The position numbers and the translations under genes are program-made. From contig CAKZQH010000089.1 of the NCBI GenBank assembly GCA_937139565.1, positions 1 through 61,203 of the forward strand: DNA of 61,203 nucleotides, read 5' to 3'. This DNA comes from an uncultured Nitrospiraceae bacterium. GTDB lineage: Bacteria; Nitrospirota; Thermodesulfovibrionia; Thermodesulfovibrionales; Thermodesulfovibrionaceae. Below are positions 1 to 9,128 of this stretch, in pieces. The number at the start of each line of letters is the position of its first letter. Positions within the stretch are counted from its first letter, which is position 1. The notes below the pieces were generated by a model, which saw only the letters and a program-made list of their open reading frames with translations, was not told the DNA's origin and ran no database searches.

Positions 1-312
1 TAAGATTAGAAATAGCTAACTTATTGAAATATAAGGTTTTTCTTAAAATTTCGGGGTTATTTTTGATGAAGTTGGGTAAGATAATAAAACAATTCAGGAT
101 GAGTTTATTGATAACAATCTGGATGTAATTTTTGATAAACCAATGTTTTACCAGAGACTTGCTGATTGTCTTAATATTTAAATTAAATAATACAACACAT
201 AAATCACTAGGGTTAAAAAGCCCTGTAGAGTATTTAATTTAAAATGGAAGAATGTCGCAAAAGTTTTTAACTTAATAAGATAGTTAATATTCTTACCTGC
301 GATATATAGAAA
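1..312. other. Gene-free AT-rich stretch at window edge
   Basis: No reading frame of convincing length, tRNA or strong terminator is visible between the window edge and the end of folP. The stretch is AT-rich. Bases 64-78 (TGATGAAGTTGGGTA) recur exactly at 60777-60791 near the other window edge; the frame following this motif (65-180) is short and broken by a stop, so it may be a decayed gene fragment. A weak AGGG/CCCT hairpin near 208-232 is too short to call. Confidence 0.5.
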
Positions 313-1155
313 CTAGGCGTATCCAAATTTGATTGCATCAGCTATTTTAACTATTTTTGTCATATAGGCTACATCGTGGACTCTTACTATATTTGCACCA
401 TTTATGATCGAGATCGCCACGGCAGAGGCTGTTCCTTCCAGTCTATTCTCAGGAGAGCTTTCATTAAGCACCTGGCCGATAAAGCTTTTTCTTGAGACTC
501 CGATGAGTATAGGCTTTCCAAATTTAGTAAACTCTTTAAGATTTCTGATTATCTCAAGATTGTGCTGCAGGTTTTTACCAAATCCCACGCCTGGGTCAAT
601 TACAATTTTGTTTTCTTCAACTCCAGCTTCCTTGGCAATTACAATAGAGTCTCTAAGATACTCTACAATCTCTGGGATTAAAGCCTGATAGGAGGGATTT
701 TTTTGCATGTTTTGAGGTGTTCCCTTGATGTGCATTATAATCAAGGCAACCTTATACTTAGCAGCTACAAGGGCCATTTCTTTGTCAAATCTAAGTCCGC
801 TTATGTCATTTATAATTTTAGCTCCTGCTTTTATTGCTTCTTCAGCAACTTTTGCTTTATATGTATCTATAGATATGGGAACAGAAACTTTTGTGGAAAG
901 GGACTCTATCACCGGTATCACCCTTTTTAGTTCTTCATCTAAGGAAACAGGTTTAGCTCCAGGACGGGTAGATTCTCCACCAATATCGAGAATGTCAGCA
1001 CCTTCATCCACTAACCTAAGTCCATGTTCAATTGCCTTATTGGTGGTAAAGTTTTTTCCTCCATCATAAAAAGAATCAGGAGTGACATTTATGATTCCCA
1101 TAATATAGGTTTTTTTTGAAAAGTTTAGCTCAAAATTGTGGAAATTGAGCTTCAT
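313..1155 (-). CDS. folP: Dihydropteroate synthase
   Basis: Cytoplasmic folate enzyme that condenses 6-hydroxymethyl-dihydropterin pyrophosphate with p-aminobenzoate to dihydropteroate. The 280-residue protein is normal length for a single-domain TIM-barrel DHPS. Visible signatures are MGIINVTPDSFYDGG near residues 19-33 (pterin/pyrophosphate loop), GADILDIGGESTRPG near 52-66, and the C-terminal IGVSRKSF substrate loop. Its ATG overlaps the ftsH stop codon (ATGA, 1152-1155), so it is translationally coupled to ftsH and probably shares its promoter. The ftsH-folP order is a known arrangement in many bacteria. No terminator is obvious after the stop within the window. Confidence 0.97.
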   Translation of the reverse strand: MKLNFHNFELNFSKKTYIMGIINVTPDSFYDGGKNFTTNKAIEHGLRLVDEGADILDIGGESTRPGAKPVSLDEELKRVIPVIESLSTKVSVPISIDTYKAKVAEEAIKAGAKIINDISGLRFDKEMALVAAKYKVALIIMHIKGTPQNMQKNPSYQALIPEIVEYLRDSIVIAKEAGVEENKIVIDPGVGFGKNLQHNLEIIRNLKEFTKFGKPILIGVSRKSFIGQVLNESSPENRLEGTASAVAISIINGANIVRVHDVAYMTKIVKIADAIKFGYA

Positions 1156-2963
1156 GCAGCCTTTTTAACTTGAGACACTATTTCATCTATTTCAGGAGCC
1201 TCTAAGGTTTCTCTCTCAAGCAGAGCATTTGCAATAGCATCTAAGATTTCTCTGTTATTCTCAAGTAATTCCCTTGTCTGATGGTATGCCTCTGTGACGA
1301 TTCTCTTTGTTTCTTCATCTATTTCCTCAGCTGTTTTATCTGAATAATCTCTGTTTTTTGCTATTTCTCTTCCGAGAAAAACATGTTCTTCCCTTTTACC
1401 AAAGGTAAGAGGTCCCATTCTTTCACTCATTCCCCATTCAGTTACCATTTTTCTTGCAAGCTCAGTAGCTCTTTCAAGGTCATTTCCAGCTCCTGTTGTC
1501 ATTGTCTGTAATGCTATTTCTTCGGCTACTCTGCCTCCAAGAAGAACCTTTAAGGTTCCGTAAAGATAATCTCTGGAATAAGTATAACGATCATCAAGAG
1601 GAAGTTGTTGCGTAACTCCAAGGGCTCGACCTCGTGGAATTATGCTTACCTTGTGAATAGGATCTGTATGAGGTGTAAGTTTAGCAACTAAAGCATGCCC
1701 TGCTTCGTGATATGCTGTGATTCTTCTTTCTTCATCACTAAGAACCATACTTTTTCGTTCCACTCCCATTAACACCTTGTCTTTTGCTGCTTCGAAATCG
1801 TGCATAGAGACCGTATTACTATTTTTTCTCGCCGCAATCAATGCAGCTTCATTAACAAGATTAGAAAGATCAGCACCAGAAAAACCAGGTGTTCCTCTTG
1901 CGATTTTCTCAAGATCCACATCGCTTGCGAGGGGAATTTTTTTAGTGTGAACCTTTAGAATTTCAAGCCTACCTTTTACATCAGGTAAAGGGACAACTAT
2001 CTGACGATCAAATCTACCAGGTCTTAAAAGGGCAGGGTCTAATACATCAGGTCTATTTGTAGCTGCAAGAACTATAATGCCTTCATTGCTTTCAAATCCA
2101 TCCATTTCAACAAGAAGTTGATTAAGAGTCTGCTCCCTTTCATCATGTCCACCTCCAAGGCCTGCACCTCTTTGTCTTCCTACAGCATCTATTTCATCTA
2201 TAAAAACTATACATGGAGAATTTTTCTTTGCCTGATCAAAAAGATCTCTTACTCTGCTTGCTCCAACTCCAACAAACATTTCAACAAAATCTGAGCCTGA
2301 TATGGAAAAGAAAGGTACTCCAGCTTCTCCTGCTATGGCTTTTGCAAGAAGAGTTTTTCCCGTACCAGGAGAACCTACAAGAAGAATTCCTTTTGGAATT
2401 TTTGCTCCAAGTTTTATGTATTTTTGAGGACTGGTGAGAAAGTCAACAACTTCTTTTACCTCTTCTTTTACTTCCTCAATTCCTGCTACATCTGAGAAAG
2501 TTACTTTAATTGCTTTGTTAGAGATCATTTTTGCTCTTGCCTTTCCAAAAGACATAGCACGGCTGCTTCCTGCTTGCATCTGTTTCATGAATAATATCCA
2601 TAAAAAAACCAAAAATATAACAGGCCCCCAGGAGATAAGAAAATTCACATACCAGGGAGTTTGTTCTGGTGGTTTTACTGATATTTTAACTCCATGACCA
2701 GTAAGCTCCTTTATGAGGTCAGGGTAATTTATGTAATAGGTCCTGAATGAAGCACCGTCTTTTAATTTACCGTTTATTGCTGTATCTTTTATAACAACTT
2801 CTTCGATTTCTCCATTTTGAACTTTTAGCAGGAATTCGGAAAATATTATCTCTTTTTCATTTTTTTGTGGGACACTGAAAAGATTAAAAAGCGCTATTAT
2901 ACAAACGCCTATTATTAGCCAGATAATTAGTGTTTTGAGTGAACCCTTTGTCTGTCCGTTCAT
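1152..2963 (-). CDS. ftsH: ATP-dependent zinc metalloprotease FtsH
   Basis: Membrane-anchored AAA+ protease for quality control of membrane and regulatory proteins. Order of parts in the 603-residue protein: N-terminal transmembrane segment (about 11-30), short periplasmic domain, second transmembrane segment (about 108-126), AAA domain with Walker A GSPGTGKT (197-204), Walker B IVFIDEID (252-259) and second region of homology near 303-320, then the peptidase domain with zinc motif HEAGH (419-423). Length is typical. The start is the ATG at 2963; no Shine-Dalgarno precedes it, but a -10-like TACAAT lies five bases upstream, which suggests a leaderless message. It is followed by the overlapping folP. 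Confidence 0.98.
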   Translation of the reverse strand: MNGQTKGSLKTLIIWLIIGVCIIALFNLFSVPQKNEKEIIFSEFLLKVQNGEIEEVVIKDTAINGKLKDGASFRTYYINYPDLIKELTGHGVKISVKPPEQTPWYVNFLISWGPVIFLVFLWILFMKQMQAGSSRAMSFGKARAKMISNKAIKVTFSDVAGIEEVKEEVKEVVDFLTSPQKYIKLGAKIPKGILLVGSPGTGKTLLAKAIAGEAGVPFFSISGSDFVEMFVGVGASRVRDLFDQAKKNSPCIVFIDEIDAVGRQRGAGLGGGHDEREQTLNQLLVEMDGFESNEGIIVLAATNRPDVLDPALLRPGRFDRQIVVPLPDVKGRLEILKVHTKKIPLASDVDLEKIARGTPGFSGADLSNLVNEAALIAARKNSNTVSMHDFEAAKDKVLMGVERKSMVLSDEERRITAYHEAGHALVAKLTPHTDPIHKVSIIPRGRALGVTQQLPLDDRYTYSRDYLYGTLKVLLGGRVAEEIALQTMTTGAGNDLERATELARKMVTEWGMSERMGPLTFGKREEHVFLGREIAKNRDYSDKTAEEIDEETKRIVTEAYHQTRELLENNREILDAIANALLERETLEAPEIDEIVSQVKKAA

Positions 2964-2968
2964 ACTTA

Positions 2969-2998
2969 ATTGTAACCCAAAAAGAGATTAAAAGTAAA
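2969..2998 (-). promoter_or_regulatory. Predicted leaderless promoter of ftsH-folP
   Basis: On the minus strand TTTACT (2998-2993) and TACAAT (2974-2969) are separated by 18 bases. The -10 box ends five bases before the ftsH ATG, so transcription should begin at or next to the start codon. No Shine-Dalgarno is present. The pattern recurs at several other genes in this window. Confidence 0.5.
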
Positions 2999-3101
2999 AA
3001 ATTTGAAATAGTACTTTTGTATTTCTTTATAAAAAGTCACCTTAGAAAAATGAATCTCTGATTAAAGAACTCAGACAAAGTCTTGCCTAATAATCAGAAA
3101 A

Positions 3102-3107
3102 TATAAT
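3102..3107 (+). promoter_or_regulatory. Predicted -10 box of cimA
   Basis: A TATAAT hexamer lies 11 bases before the cimA ATG at 3119, and the intervening bases hold no Shine-Dalgarno. A transcript starting from it would have a leader of only about five bases. No convincing -35 is seen at standard spacing. Confidence 0.45.
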
Positions 3108-3118
3108 ATATTACATCA

Positions 3119-4714
3119 ATGAGAAAAGACATAGAAATATACGACACCACCTTAAGAGATGGAGCACAGGCAGAGGATATATCATTTTCTTTAGATGACA
3201 AGGTGAAAATTACGGAAAAACTTGACGAATTGGGATTTCATTATATTGAAGGTGGATGGCCTGGTTCAAATCCAAAAGATGCAGAGTATTTTAAAAAAGT
3301 CAAAAAATTGAAATTAAAAAATGCAAAAATCGTTGCTTTTGGTAGCACCCATAGACATAAATTTAAGGTTGAAAGCGATCCAAACATAAAAACATTGATT
3401 GCTGCTGAGACAGAGATTATTACCATTTTTGGGAAAACATGGGATTTTCATGTAATTGAAGCACTTAAAATCACTCTTGAAGAAAATCTTGACCTAATTT
3501 ATAACACAGTAGACTATTTAAAGAGATATGCTCAAAAGGTCTTTTTTGATGCAGAGCATTTTTTCGATGGATTTAAAGATAACGAAGAGTATGCTTTGAA
3601 ATGTCTTGAAGCTGCTCAAAAAGCAGGGGCAGACTGTGTTGTTCTCTGCGATACCAATGGTGGCACACTTCCACATGAAGTTGAAAAAATATTCAAAGAA
3701 GTAAGAAAACATATAAATGCACCTCTTGGTATCCATGCCCATAATGATTCTGACTGTGCTGTGGCAAATAGTATTGTAGCAGTCCTGAATGGAGCAATAC
3801 AGGTTCAAGGAACAATGAATGGTTTTGGTGAAAGATGCGGTAATGCCAATCTTTGCTCTGTAATACCCAATTTGCAGCTTAAGATGAGATTCAACTGTAT
3901 AGGAGAGGATAAGCTAAAAAAACTGACTGAGGTTTCAAGATTTATTTACGAAATAGCTAATCTAACGCCCTTTAAAAGGCAACCCTTTGTGGGAGAAAGT
4001 GCTTTTGCCCATAAAGGAGGAGTTCATGTTAGCGCAGTAAGAAAAAGACCAGAAACTTATGAGCATATAAGACCTGAATTTGTTGGTAATAAGCAAAGAG
4101 TTCTTGTATCTGACCTTTCTGGTAAAAGTAACATTCTAAAGAAAGCTGAGGAATTCGGCTTTCCTATTGATCCTAATTCACCTGATGTTCAGGCAATTGT
4201 AGATGCTGTGAAAGAATTAGAGAATGAGGGGTTTCAATTTGAAGGTGCAGATGCATCCTTAGAACTCCTTTTTAAAAAGGCTTTAGGGCTTAAGAGGAAA
4301 TTTTTTGATCTTATTGGTTTTAGAGTTATTGATGAAAAGAGAAAGGGAGACGAACCAACTCTGAGTGAAGCTACGATAATGGTAAAAGTTGGTAAAAATA
4401 TAGAGCATACTGCAGCAACCGGGAACGGACCTGTTAATGCACTTGACAATGCATTAAGAAAGGCCCTTGAGAGGTTCTATCCAGAGCTTAAAAGGGTTAA
4501 ATTGAAAGATTATAAGGTTAGGGTGGTTAATTCTGGGAAAGGAACAGCTTCAAAGGTTAGAGTTTTAATTGAATCAGGGGATGATGAAACTACTTGGAGC
4601 ACTGTAGGCGTATCGGAGAACATAATAGAGGCATCATGGCATGCGATTGTGGATGCTATCGAATACAAGCTTTACAGAGAAAAGCTAAAAAAAGGAGATT
4701 CCCATGATTACTGA
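3119..4714 (+). CDS. cimA: (R)-citramalate synthase
   Basis: Condenses acetyl-CoA with pyruvate to (R)-citramalate, the threonine-independent entry into isoleucine synthesis. The 531-residue protein has the HMGL-like TIM barrel first (DTTLRDGAQ at 9-17, metal-binding HAHND near 206-210) and a C-terminal LeuA-type regulatory dimer domain ([16 protein letters not shown] region), where isoleucine feedback acts in the family. The [13 protein letters not shown]-like stretch near the start separates the CimA branch from 2-isopropylmalate synthase. There is no Shine-Dalgarno; a TATAAT lies just upstream. Its last codons overlap hisI by 11 bases. Homocitrate synthase is a less likely alternative. Confidence 0.93.
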   Translation: MRKDIEIYDTTLRDGAQAEDISFSLDDKVKITEKLDELGFHYIEGGWPGSNPKDAEYFKKVKKLKLKNAKIVAFGSTHRHKFKVESDPNIKTLIAAETEIITIFGKTWDFHVIEALKITLEENLDLIYNTVDYLKRYAQKVFFDAEHFFDGFKDNEEYALKCLEAAQKAGADCVVLCDTNGGTLPHEVEKIFKEVRKHINAPLGIHAHNDSDCAVANSIVAVLNGAIQVQGTMNGFGERCGNANLCSVIPNLQLKMRFNCIGEDKLKKLTEVSRFIYEIANLTPFKRQPFVGESAFAHKGGVHVSAVRKRPETYEHIRPEFVGNKQRVLVSDLSGKSNILKKAEEFGFPIDPNSPDVQAIVDAVKELENEGFQFEGADASLELLFKKALGLKRKFFDLIGFRVIDEKRKGDEPTLSEATIMVKVGKNIEHTAATGNGPVNALDNALRKALERFYPELKRVKLKDYKVRVVNSGKGTASKVRVLIESGDDETTWSTVGVSENIIEASWHAIVDAIEYKLYREKLKKGDSHDY

Positions 4715-5033
4715 ATTAAAATTCGATGAAAATGGACTAATACCTGCAGTGATTCAAGAAGTAGATACAAAGGAAGTCTTAATGGTTGCTTATATGGATA
4801 AAGAAGCACTTAATAGAACCATAGAATCAGGATATACCCATTTTTGGTCAAGATCCAGGAAGAAGTACTGGAAAAAGGGAGAAACTTCAGGAAATGTTCA
4901 GGAAGTAAAATCAATTCTATATGATTGCGATGCAGATTGTTTGCTTGTGCTTGTAAAACAACATGGAAGTGGAGCCTGTCATACAGGTAATAGAACATGT
5001 TTCTATAGACAGATAGAGATAAAGGGAAAATAA
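4704..5033 (+). CDS. hisI: Phosphoribosyl-AMP cyclohydrolase
   Basis: Opens the adenine ring of phosphoribosyl-AMP in the third step of histidine synthesis. At 109 residues it is a single-function HisI without a HisE domain. The zinc-site cysteines are visible in YDCDADCLL (about 73-81) and [11 protein letters not shown] (about 90-100), together with the [16 protein letters not shown] substrate motif. An AAAGGAG Shine-Dalgarno (4691-4697) lies inside the end of cimA, so the genes are coupled. No other his genes are in the window, so the histidine genes are dispersed. Confidence 0.96.
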   Translation: MITELKFDENGLIPAVIQEVDTKEVLMVAYMDKEALNRTIESGYTHFWSRSRKKYWKKGETSGNVQEVKSILYDCDADCLLVLVKQHGSGACHTGNRTCFYRQIEIKGK

Positions 5034-5375
5034 ATGAACTGCATATTTTGTAAAATAGCAAATGGCGAGATTCCTGCAAAAAAAATTTACGAAGATGATA
5101 GAGTTTTAGCCTTTTATGATATTGCACCTCAAGCTCCAATTCATATTCTCATAATTCCCAAGAAACATTTTGCAACTCTTCTTGAAATTGGCGAGGAGGA
5201 TAGTCAATTGATTGGACATATTTTTTTAGTTGCCAATAAAATAGCGAAAGAATTGAAGATTGATGAATCTGGATTTAGGATAGTTGTAAACTGTAATAGA
5301 GATGGTGGACAGACAGTTTTTCATCTTCATTTTCATCTTCTTGCAGGAAGACCAATGCACTGGCCTCCAGGATAA
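5034..5375 (+). CDS. HIT-family nucleotide-binding hydrolase (HINT type)
   Basis: A 113-residue cytoplasmic protein of the HINT branch, whose members cleave nucleoside phosphoramidates and acyl-adenylates. The N-terminal CIFCKIANGEIPAKKIYED and the C-terminal histidine triad HLHFHLL (about 100-106) followed by MHWPPG are diagnostic. It starts immediately after the hisI stop and is followed by a NUDIX gene after two bases, forming the operon cimA-hisI-HIT-NUDIX. The physiological substrate cannot be read from the sequence; neighbouring hydrolases suggest nucleotide housekeeping. Confidence 0.93.
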   Translation: MNCIFCKIANGEIPAKKIYEDDRVLAFYDIAPQAPIHILIIPKKHFATLLEIGEEDSQLIGHIFLVANKIAKELKIDESGFRIVVNCNRDGGQTVFHLHFHLLAGRPMHWPPG

Positions 5376-5377
5376 GA

Positions 5378-5944
5378 ATGCAAATCATCAATAAAGAAAC
5401 CCTCTGGCAGGGAAAGTTTCTGAGAGTAGTCCTTATATCTTTCATCGATAAAGATGGAATTTTAAGAAAATGGGAAGCTGTGGAAAGAATAAATACTAAA
5501 GGTATAGTTATTGTAATACCTGTCACTCCAGAAGGCGAGCTTGTTTTTATTAGGCAATTTAGACCAGCCTTTGGAGGGTATGTGATAGAATTTCCAGCAG
5601 GCCTTAATGATAGAAAAGAAACTTTAGTTGAGGTTGCCAAAAGAGAATTAATAGAGGAAACAGGACTTTTTTCTGATGAGATAGTTTTTCTCGCAGAAGG
5701 ACCTGTATCCTCAGGGCTTTCCACAGAAGTTATCACTGTTTACATAGCAAGAAATGTTAAAGAAGCATCGGAGGAATTAAAAAAACTTTATCCTCCTGAT
5801 GATACAGAAAGGATTGAAGTTTTGAAAGTTGACCATGAAAGGGCTTTTGATTTTTTGGAAAAGCAGAGATTAAGTGGAGACTTTATTGACCTAAAAATAT
5901 ACGGATTTATTGAGCTTGTGAAAAATTTTATTCAATCAAAATAA
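5378..5944 (+). CDS. NUDIX hydrolase, ADP-ribose pyrophosphatase-like
   Basis: Predicted to hydrolyse ADP-ribose or a related nucleoside diphosphate sugar to AMP and a sugar phosphate. The Nudix box is complete, from the glycine of AGLNDRKE at about 75 through RELIEETGL, with the catalytic glutamates present. The upstream FIRQFRPAFGGYVIEFPAG stretch is typical of the ADPRase subfamily. At 188 residues it is standard length. It is last in the cimA-hisI-HIT-NUDIX operon and is followed by a hairpin terminator shared with the convergent ferredoxin gene. Confidence 0.88.
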   Translation: MQIINKETLWQGKFLRVVLISFIDKDGILRKWEAVERINTKGIVIVIPVTPEGELVFIRQFRPAFGGYVIEFPAGLNDRKETLVEVAKRELIEETGLFSDEIVFLAEGPVSSGLSTEVITVYIARNVKEASEELKKLYPPDDTERIEVLKVDHERAFDFLEKQRLSGDFIDLKIYGFIELVKNFIQSK

Positions 5945-5975
5945 GAGGGCAGAGTTATTAACTCCACCCTCCCAT
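5945..5975. terminator. Bidirectional hairpin terminator
   Basis: The inverted repeat GAGGG(CA)GAGTTA...TAACTC(CA)CCCTC spans 5945-5971. On the minus strand it is followed by TTATTTTG and on the plus strand by a weaker T-rich run. It sits in the 34-bp gap between two convergent genes, the only convergent junction in the window with room for a terminator. Confidence 0.7.
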
Positions 5976-5978
5976 TTC

Positions 5979-6161
5979 TTACTCAAATCTAATAGCCTGA
6001 GATGGACAAAGATCTGCAGCCTGCTGGCAATCACAGGTGTCACACTTGTCTGGGCCAATAACCCAGGCTTTGTCATCTCTCATCTCGAAAACCTCAGGGC
6101 AGATCTCTGCACAGCTTCCGCAGCTGACGCAAAGATCGTAATCAACAACAGGTGTGGCCAT
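5979..6161 (-). CDS. Small 4Fe-4S ferredoxin
   Basis: A 60-residue soluble electron carrier. The cluster motif CVSCGSCAEICP (about 11-22) with the distal cysteine in ADLCPSQAI supplies four ligands for one [4Fe-4S] cluster. A further CDTCDC group (about 40-45) adds three cysteines that do not form a full second CxxCxxC-C motif; in known single-cluster ferredoxins an extra pair can form a disulfide. An AGGAGGGA Shine-Dalgarno precedes the ATG. It is transcribed alone, divergent from proA. The partner enzyme is unknown. Confidence 0.93.
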   Translation of the reverse strand: MATPVVDYDLCVSCGSCAEICPEVFEMRDDKAWVIGPDKCDTCDCQQAADLCPSQAIRFE

Positions 6162-6259
6162 AATTAAATCCCTCCTTCTTATAAAATTTTATTTTTATAA
6201 AATATAACAGAAAAAGTTAAAATATGCAATTAAAATTTTATAAAAGGAGGTAACTGCCT

Positions 6260-7510
6260 ATGAAAGAAAAAGTTTTAGAAAAAGCAAAGGAAGCAAAGGA
6301 GGCATCAAGATTTATAGCAAAAGCATCCACTGATTTAAAAAACAAAATAATACTTCGAATGGCTGATTATATTAGACAAAAAAAGGAAGAGCTTATTGAA
6401 GCTAATAAAGTTGATGTAAGAAATGCGGAAAAGAAAGGGCTTTCAAAGGCGCTTATTGATAGACTTACCTTAACAGAAGGACGAATTTCAGAGATGATAA
6501 AAGGCCTTGAGGAAGTAGTGGCTCTGCCAGACCCAGTAGGAGAGGTTACTAAGATGTGGTTAAGACCAAATGGTATGCAGGTAGGAAGAATGAGAGTTCC
6601 CATAGGAGTAATCGGAGTTATATACGAGGCAAGACCAAATGTGACAGTTGACGTAACAGGACTTTGTCTTAAAGCTGGAAATTCAGTAGTTCTTCGTGGT
6701 GGTTCAGAAGCTATAAATTCAAATGTTTCCCTTGTTAAGATTCTTAAGGAAGCATTAAAAGACGAGGGAATGCATGATGGCGTTGTAACATATCTTGATA
6801 TACCAAATAGAGAGGCTGTGCTTGAAATGATAAAACTTGAAGGAATTATTGACCTTATTATTCCTCGCGGTGGAGAAGGGCTTATAAGAACTGTGACGGA
6901 GAATTCAAGAATTCCAGTGCTTAAGCATTATAAGGGAGTCTGTCATGTATTCGTCGATGATGAAGCTGACTTAAAAATGGCAGAGGAGATATGTTTCAAT
7001 GCGAAGGTACAAAGACCAGCTACCTGCAATGCAATGGAAACAATGCTTGTGTCAGAGAAGGTGGCAAAAAAGTTTCTTCCAAAGATGCTTAAGAGATTTG
7101 AAGAAGCTCAAGTTGAAATTAGAGGCTGTGAGAAAACAATGGCGATTTATAAAAATATTAAGCCAGTTTCGGAAAATGACTTTTATAACGAGTATCTCGA
7201 CTTAATACTAAATGTAAAAGTTGTGAAGGATATCGATGAAGCAATAGAGCATATTTCCAAATACGGTTCATCTCATTCAGATGCTATTGTGACTGCCAAT
7301 TACGATAAAGCCATGAAATTTTTAAGAGAGGTTGACTCTTCTGCTGTCTTTGTTAACGCATCCACAAGATTGAATGATGGTTATCAGTTTGGTCTAGGCG
7401 CAGAGATTGGCATCTCCACCGATAAAATCCACGCTCGTGGACCAATGGGGCTTGAGGAGCTTACAAGCCTAAAATTTATCGTTTTTGGCAATGGACAAAT
7501 TAGAAAATGA
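6260..7510 (+). CDS. proA: Glutamate-5-semialdehyde dehydrogenase
   Basis: Reduces gamma-glutamyl phosphate to glutamate 5-semialdehyde in proline synthesis, using NADPH. The 416-residue protein is full length for the ALDH-like ProA family. Characteristic stretches are GVIYEARPNVTVD (about 119-131), LRGGSEAINSN, and the catalytic cysteine in QRPATCNAMET (about 251-261). AAGGAGGT at 6243-6250 is a strong Shine-Dalgarno eight to nine bases from the ATG. The neighbouring proB often found with proA is absent; instead the stop overlaps nadD (ATGA). Confidence 0.97.
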   Translation: MKEKVLEKAKEAKEASRFIAKASTDLKNKIILRMADYIRQKKEELIEANKVDVRNAEKKGLSKALIDRLTLTEGRISEMIKGLEEVVALPDPVGEVTKMWLRPNGMQVGRMRVPIGVIGVIYEARPNVTVDVTGLCLKAGNSVVLRGGSEAINSNVSLVKILKEALKDEGMHDGVVTYLDIPNREAVLEMIKLEGIIDLIIPRGGEGLIRTVTENSRIPVLKHYKGVCHVFVDDEADLKMAEEICFNAKVQRPATCNAMETMLVSEKVAKKFLPKMLKRFEEAQVEIRGCEKTMAIYKNIKPVSENDFYNEYLDLILNVKVVKDIDEAIEHISKYGSSHSDAIVTANYDKAMKFLREVDSSAVFVNASTRLNDGYQFGLGAEIGISTDKIHARGPMGLEELTSLKFIVFGNGQIRK

Positions 7511-8124
7511 AAATAGGGCTTTTCGGAGGAACTTTTAATCCCATACATTTAGGTCATCTAAGAGGAGCAGAGGAAGTTAGGGAGAATTTCTCTTTAGATA
7601 AAATTATTTTCATTCCATCTGGAGTGCCACCTTTGAAAACAGAAGGTGTTATAGAGGGCATTCACAGGTTAAGAATGGTAGAGGCTGCAGTTAAAGGTAA
7701 TCCTTTTTTCGAAGTTTCTGACTATGAAATACAAATCAAAGGCCCTTCTTTTACTTTAAATACTTTGTTTTTTTTTAAAAAACTTTACGAACAGCATACT
7801 CTTTTTTTTATAATGGGTGTTGATTCATTTATGGAGTTACATAAGTGGCATAGACCAGAGGAAATTTTAAAAATGATTGATTTAATTGTTATGTCAAGAC
7901 CAGGTTACAAAAAAATTAGGCAAGGAAAATTCATAGAAGGTTCAGATGGAGAAAATTGCTTTAGAATAAAAAATTCAGACAAAAAAGTTTATTATTTGCC
8001 TATTTCGCCATTTGCCTTTTCATCAACAAAGTTAAGAGAATTGGTAAAAAGCGGTAAGAGTATTCGATATTTAGTCCCAGAGGTCGTATTTGAATACATA
8101 AAGGAGAAAAAACTCTATTGTTAG
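7507..8124 (+). CDS. nadD: Nicotinate-nucleotide adenylyltransferase
   Basis: Transfers AMP from ATP to nicotinate mononucleotide in NAD synthesis. At 205 residues it has the nucleotidyltransferase signature GGTFNPIHLGHL (8-19) and the C-terminal SSTKLREL motif (about 176-183). Its ATG overlaps the proA stop, so it is translationally coupled. proA-nadD is a frequent neighbourhood in bacteria. The other late NAD gene, nadE, lies at 23980 in this window. Confidence 0.95.
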   Translation: MKIGLFGGTFNPIHLGHLRGAEEVRENFSLDKIIFIPSGVPPLKTEGVIEGIHRLRMVEAAVKGNPFFEVSDYEIQIKGPSFTLNTLFFFKKLYEQHTLFFIMGVDSFMELHKWHRPEEILKMIDLIVMSRPGYKKIRQGKFIEGSDGENCFRIKNSDKKVYYLPISPFAFSSTKLRELVKSGKSIRYLVPEVVFEYIKEKKLYC

Positions 8125-8142
8125 CAAAAGAGGAGATTAAAT

Positions 8143-9036
8143 ATGTGGAGCCTAATTGATTATTGTTTGAGCGAATCTTCAATTTTCAAGGTCTATAAAA
8201 GCCCTGTAATGCGAGGTATATTGGAAAAAATAAGGGCTCTTTCCTTTGAAAATACAACTGTTTTTATATGCGGCGAAAAAGGAACAGAAAAGGAATACTT
8301 GGTGGAAATAATCCTTGAAAAAAATCCCGGAGTAGAAGTTTTGAAGCTATCTGAACCTTTAAAAGAGAAGAATCTTCTTTTGAAGGAGAAAAATTTAGTT
8401 TATATCATAGAAAAATTAGACAATGTTGACCTATCTTTATTTAACAATCCAGAAATAGTCTTTAAATGCGCTATTTTTTTAGCTAACAATGATCTTGAGA
8501 CACTATTTGCAGAGGGTAAAATAGAACCTGGATTGCATGAATTTTTATCAAAGGCTCACAAATTCTATATTCCACCGCTAAGAGAGAGAAAACAGGATAT
8601 TCTTCCTCTTGCTAATTTTTTTCTCAAGGAAATTGCCGAGTTTTTAAAAATTCCGACCAAGGAATTATCAAAAGAAGCAAAGAATGTTATTTTAGAACAT
8701 CCATGGAATGGTAATGCCCATCAACTTAAGCAATGTCTTGCAAAGGCCTGTATCATGAGTAGGCATATTAAGCTTAATTCAAAAGACCTCTTTGGTAATT
8801 ATGAAGACAAGCTTTCTATAAAGAGTTTTCTTGAACAAAAACTTGGTAGCTTACTCAAGGATTTTGAAAACATAAAAAATTCCAACCTATATGATACGGT
8901 CATTCAAGAGGTGGAGAAGGCGCTCTTTATTCTTGCTTTGAATGAAACTGGTGGTAATCAGCTGAGAGCTTCAAAAATTTTAGGTATTAATAGAAATACG
9001 CTAAATAAAAAGTTAAAGCACTATAATTTGATTTAA
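8143..9036 (+). CDS. Degenerate NtrC-type regulator with Fis-type HTH
   Basis: A 297-residue protein that keeps the frame of a sigma54 enhancer-binding protein but not its catalytic parts. The Walker A position reads GEKGTEKE (44-51) instead of GESGTGKE. The GAFTGA sigma54-contact region is missing altogether, and the Walker B position reads VYIIEKLD without the Asp-Glu pair. Retained parts are IPPLRERKQDILPL (143-156), the HPWNGNAHQLK equivalent of PWPGNVREL (about 186-196), and a C-terminal Fis-like helix-turn-helix (262-297, ALNETGGNQLRASKILGINR). It should bind DNA but not activate sigma54 polymerase by itself. An AGAGGAG Shine-Dalgarno precedes it, directly after nadD and before the rpsF operon. 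Confidence 0.85.
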   Translation: MWSLIDYCLSESSIFKVYKSPVMRGILEKIRALSFENTTVFICGEKGTEKEYLVEIILEKNPGVEVLKLSEPLKEKNLLLKEKNLVYIIEKLDNVDLSLFNNPEIVFKCAIFLANNDLETLFAEGKIEPGLHEFLSKAHKFYIPPLRERKQDILPLANFFLKEIAEFLKIPTKELSKEAKNVILEHPWNGNAHQLKQCLAKACIMSRHIKLNSKDLFGNYEDKLSIKSFLEQKLGSLLKDFENIKNSNLYDTVIQEVEKALFILALNETGGNQLRASKILGINRNTLNKKLKHYNLI

Positions 9037-9128
9037 AAAAGATAAATGTGTTATAAAATAAATTGTAATTTTTTCTCCATGCTCTTCTTGTTTATGGGGA
9101 GGGCTGAAAATCCATATGGAGGTATGTA
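9037..9128 (+). promoter_or_regulatory. rpsF leader with possible Shine-Dalgarno sequestration
   Basis: The 92-base leader of the ribosomal protein operon contains CTCCAT (9075-9080), which is complementary to ATGGAG (9116-9121) overlapping the rpsF Shine-Dalgarno GGAGGT (9118-9123). The same CTCCAT can instead pair with AT...GGAG at 9094-9101. The SD also lies in a 10-bp palindrome TCCATATGGA (9111-9120). Autoregulation of this operon by the S6:S18 complex on its own leader is known in other bacteria; I do not see the published S6:S18 motif clearly here, so regulation is an inference from base pairing. Confidence 0.35.

Noticed and set aside
725-1069. Long plus-strand frame of 114 residues
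   Set aside because: It is antisense to folP, has no start signals, and its composition follows the codon pattern of the opposite strand.
6162-6259. AT palindromes ATAAAATTTTAT (6181-6192) and TAAAATTTTA (6231-6240) as a possible operator pair
   Set aside because: Such palindromes are expected by chance in this very AT-rich gap and have no further shared bases.
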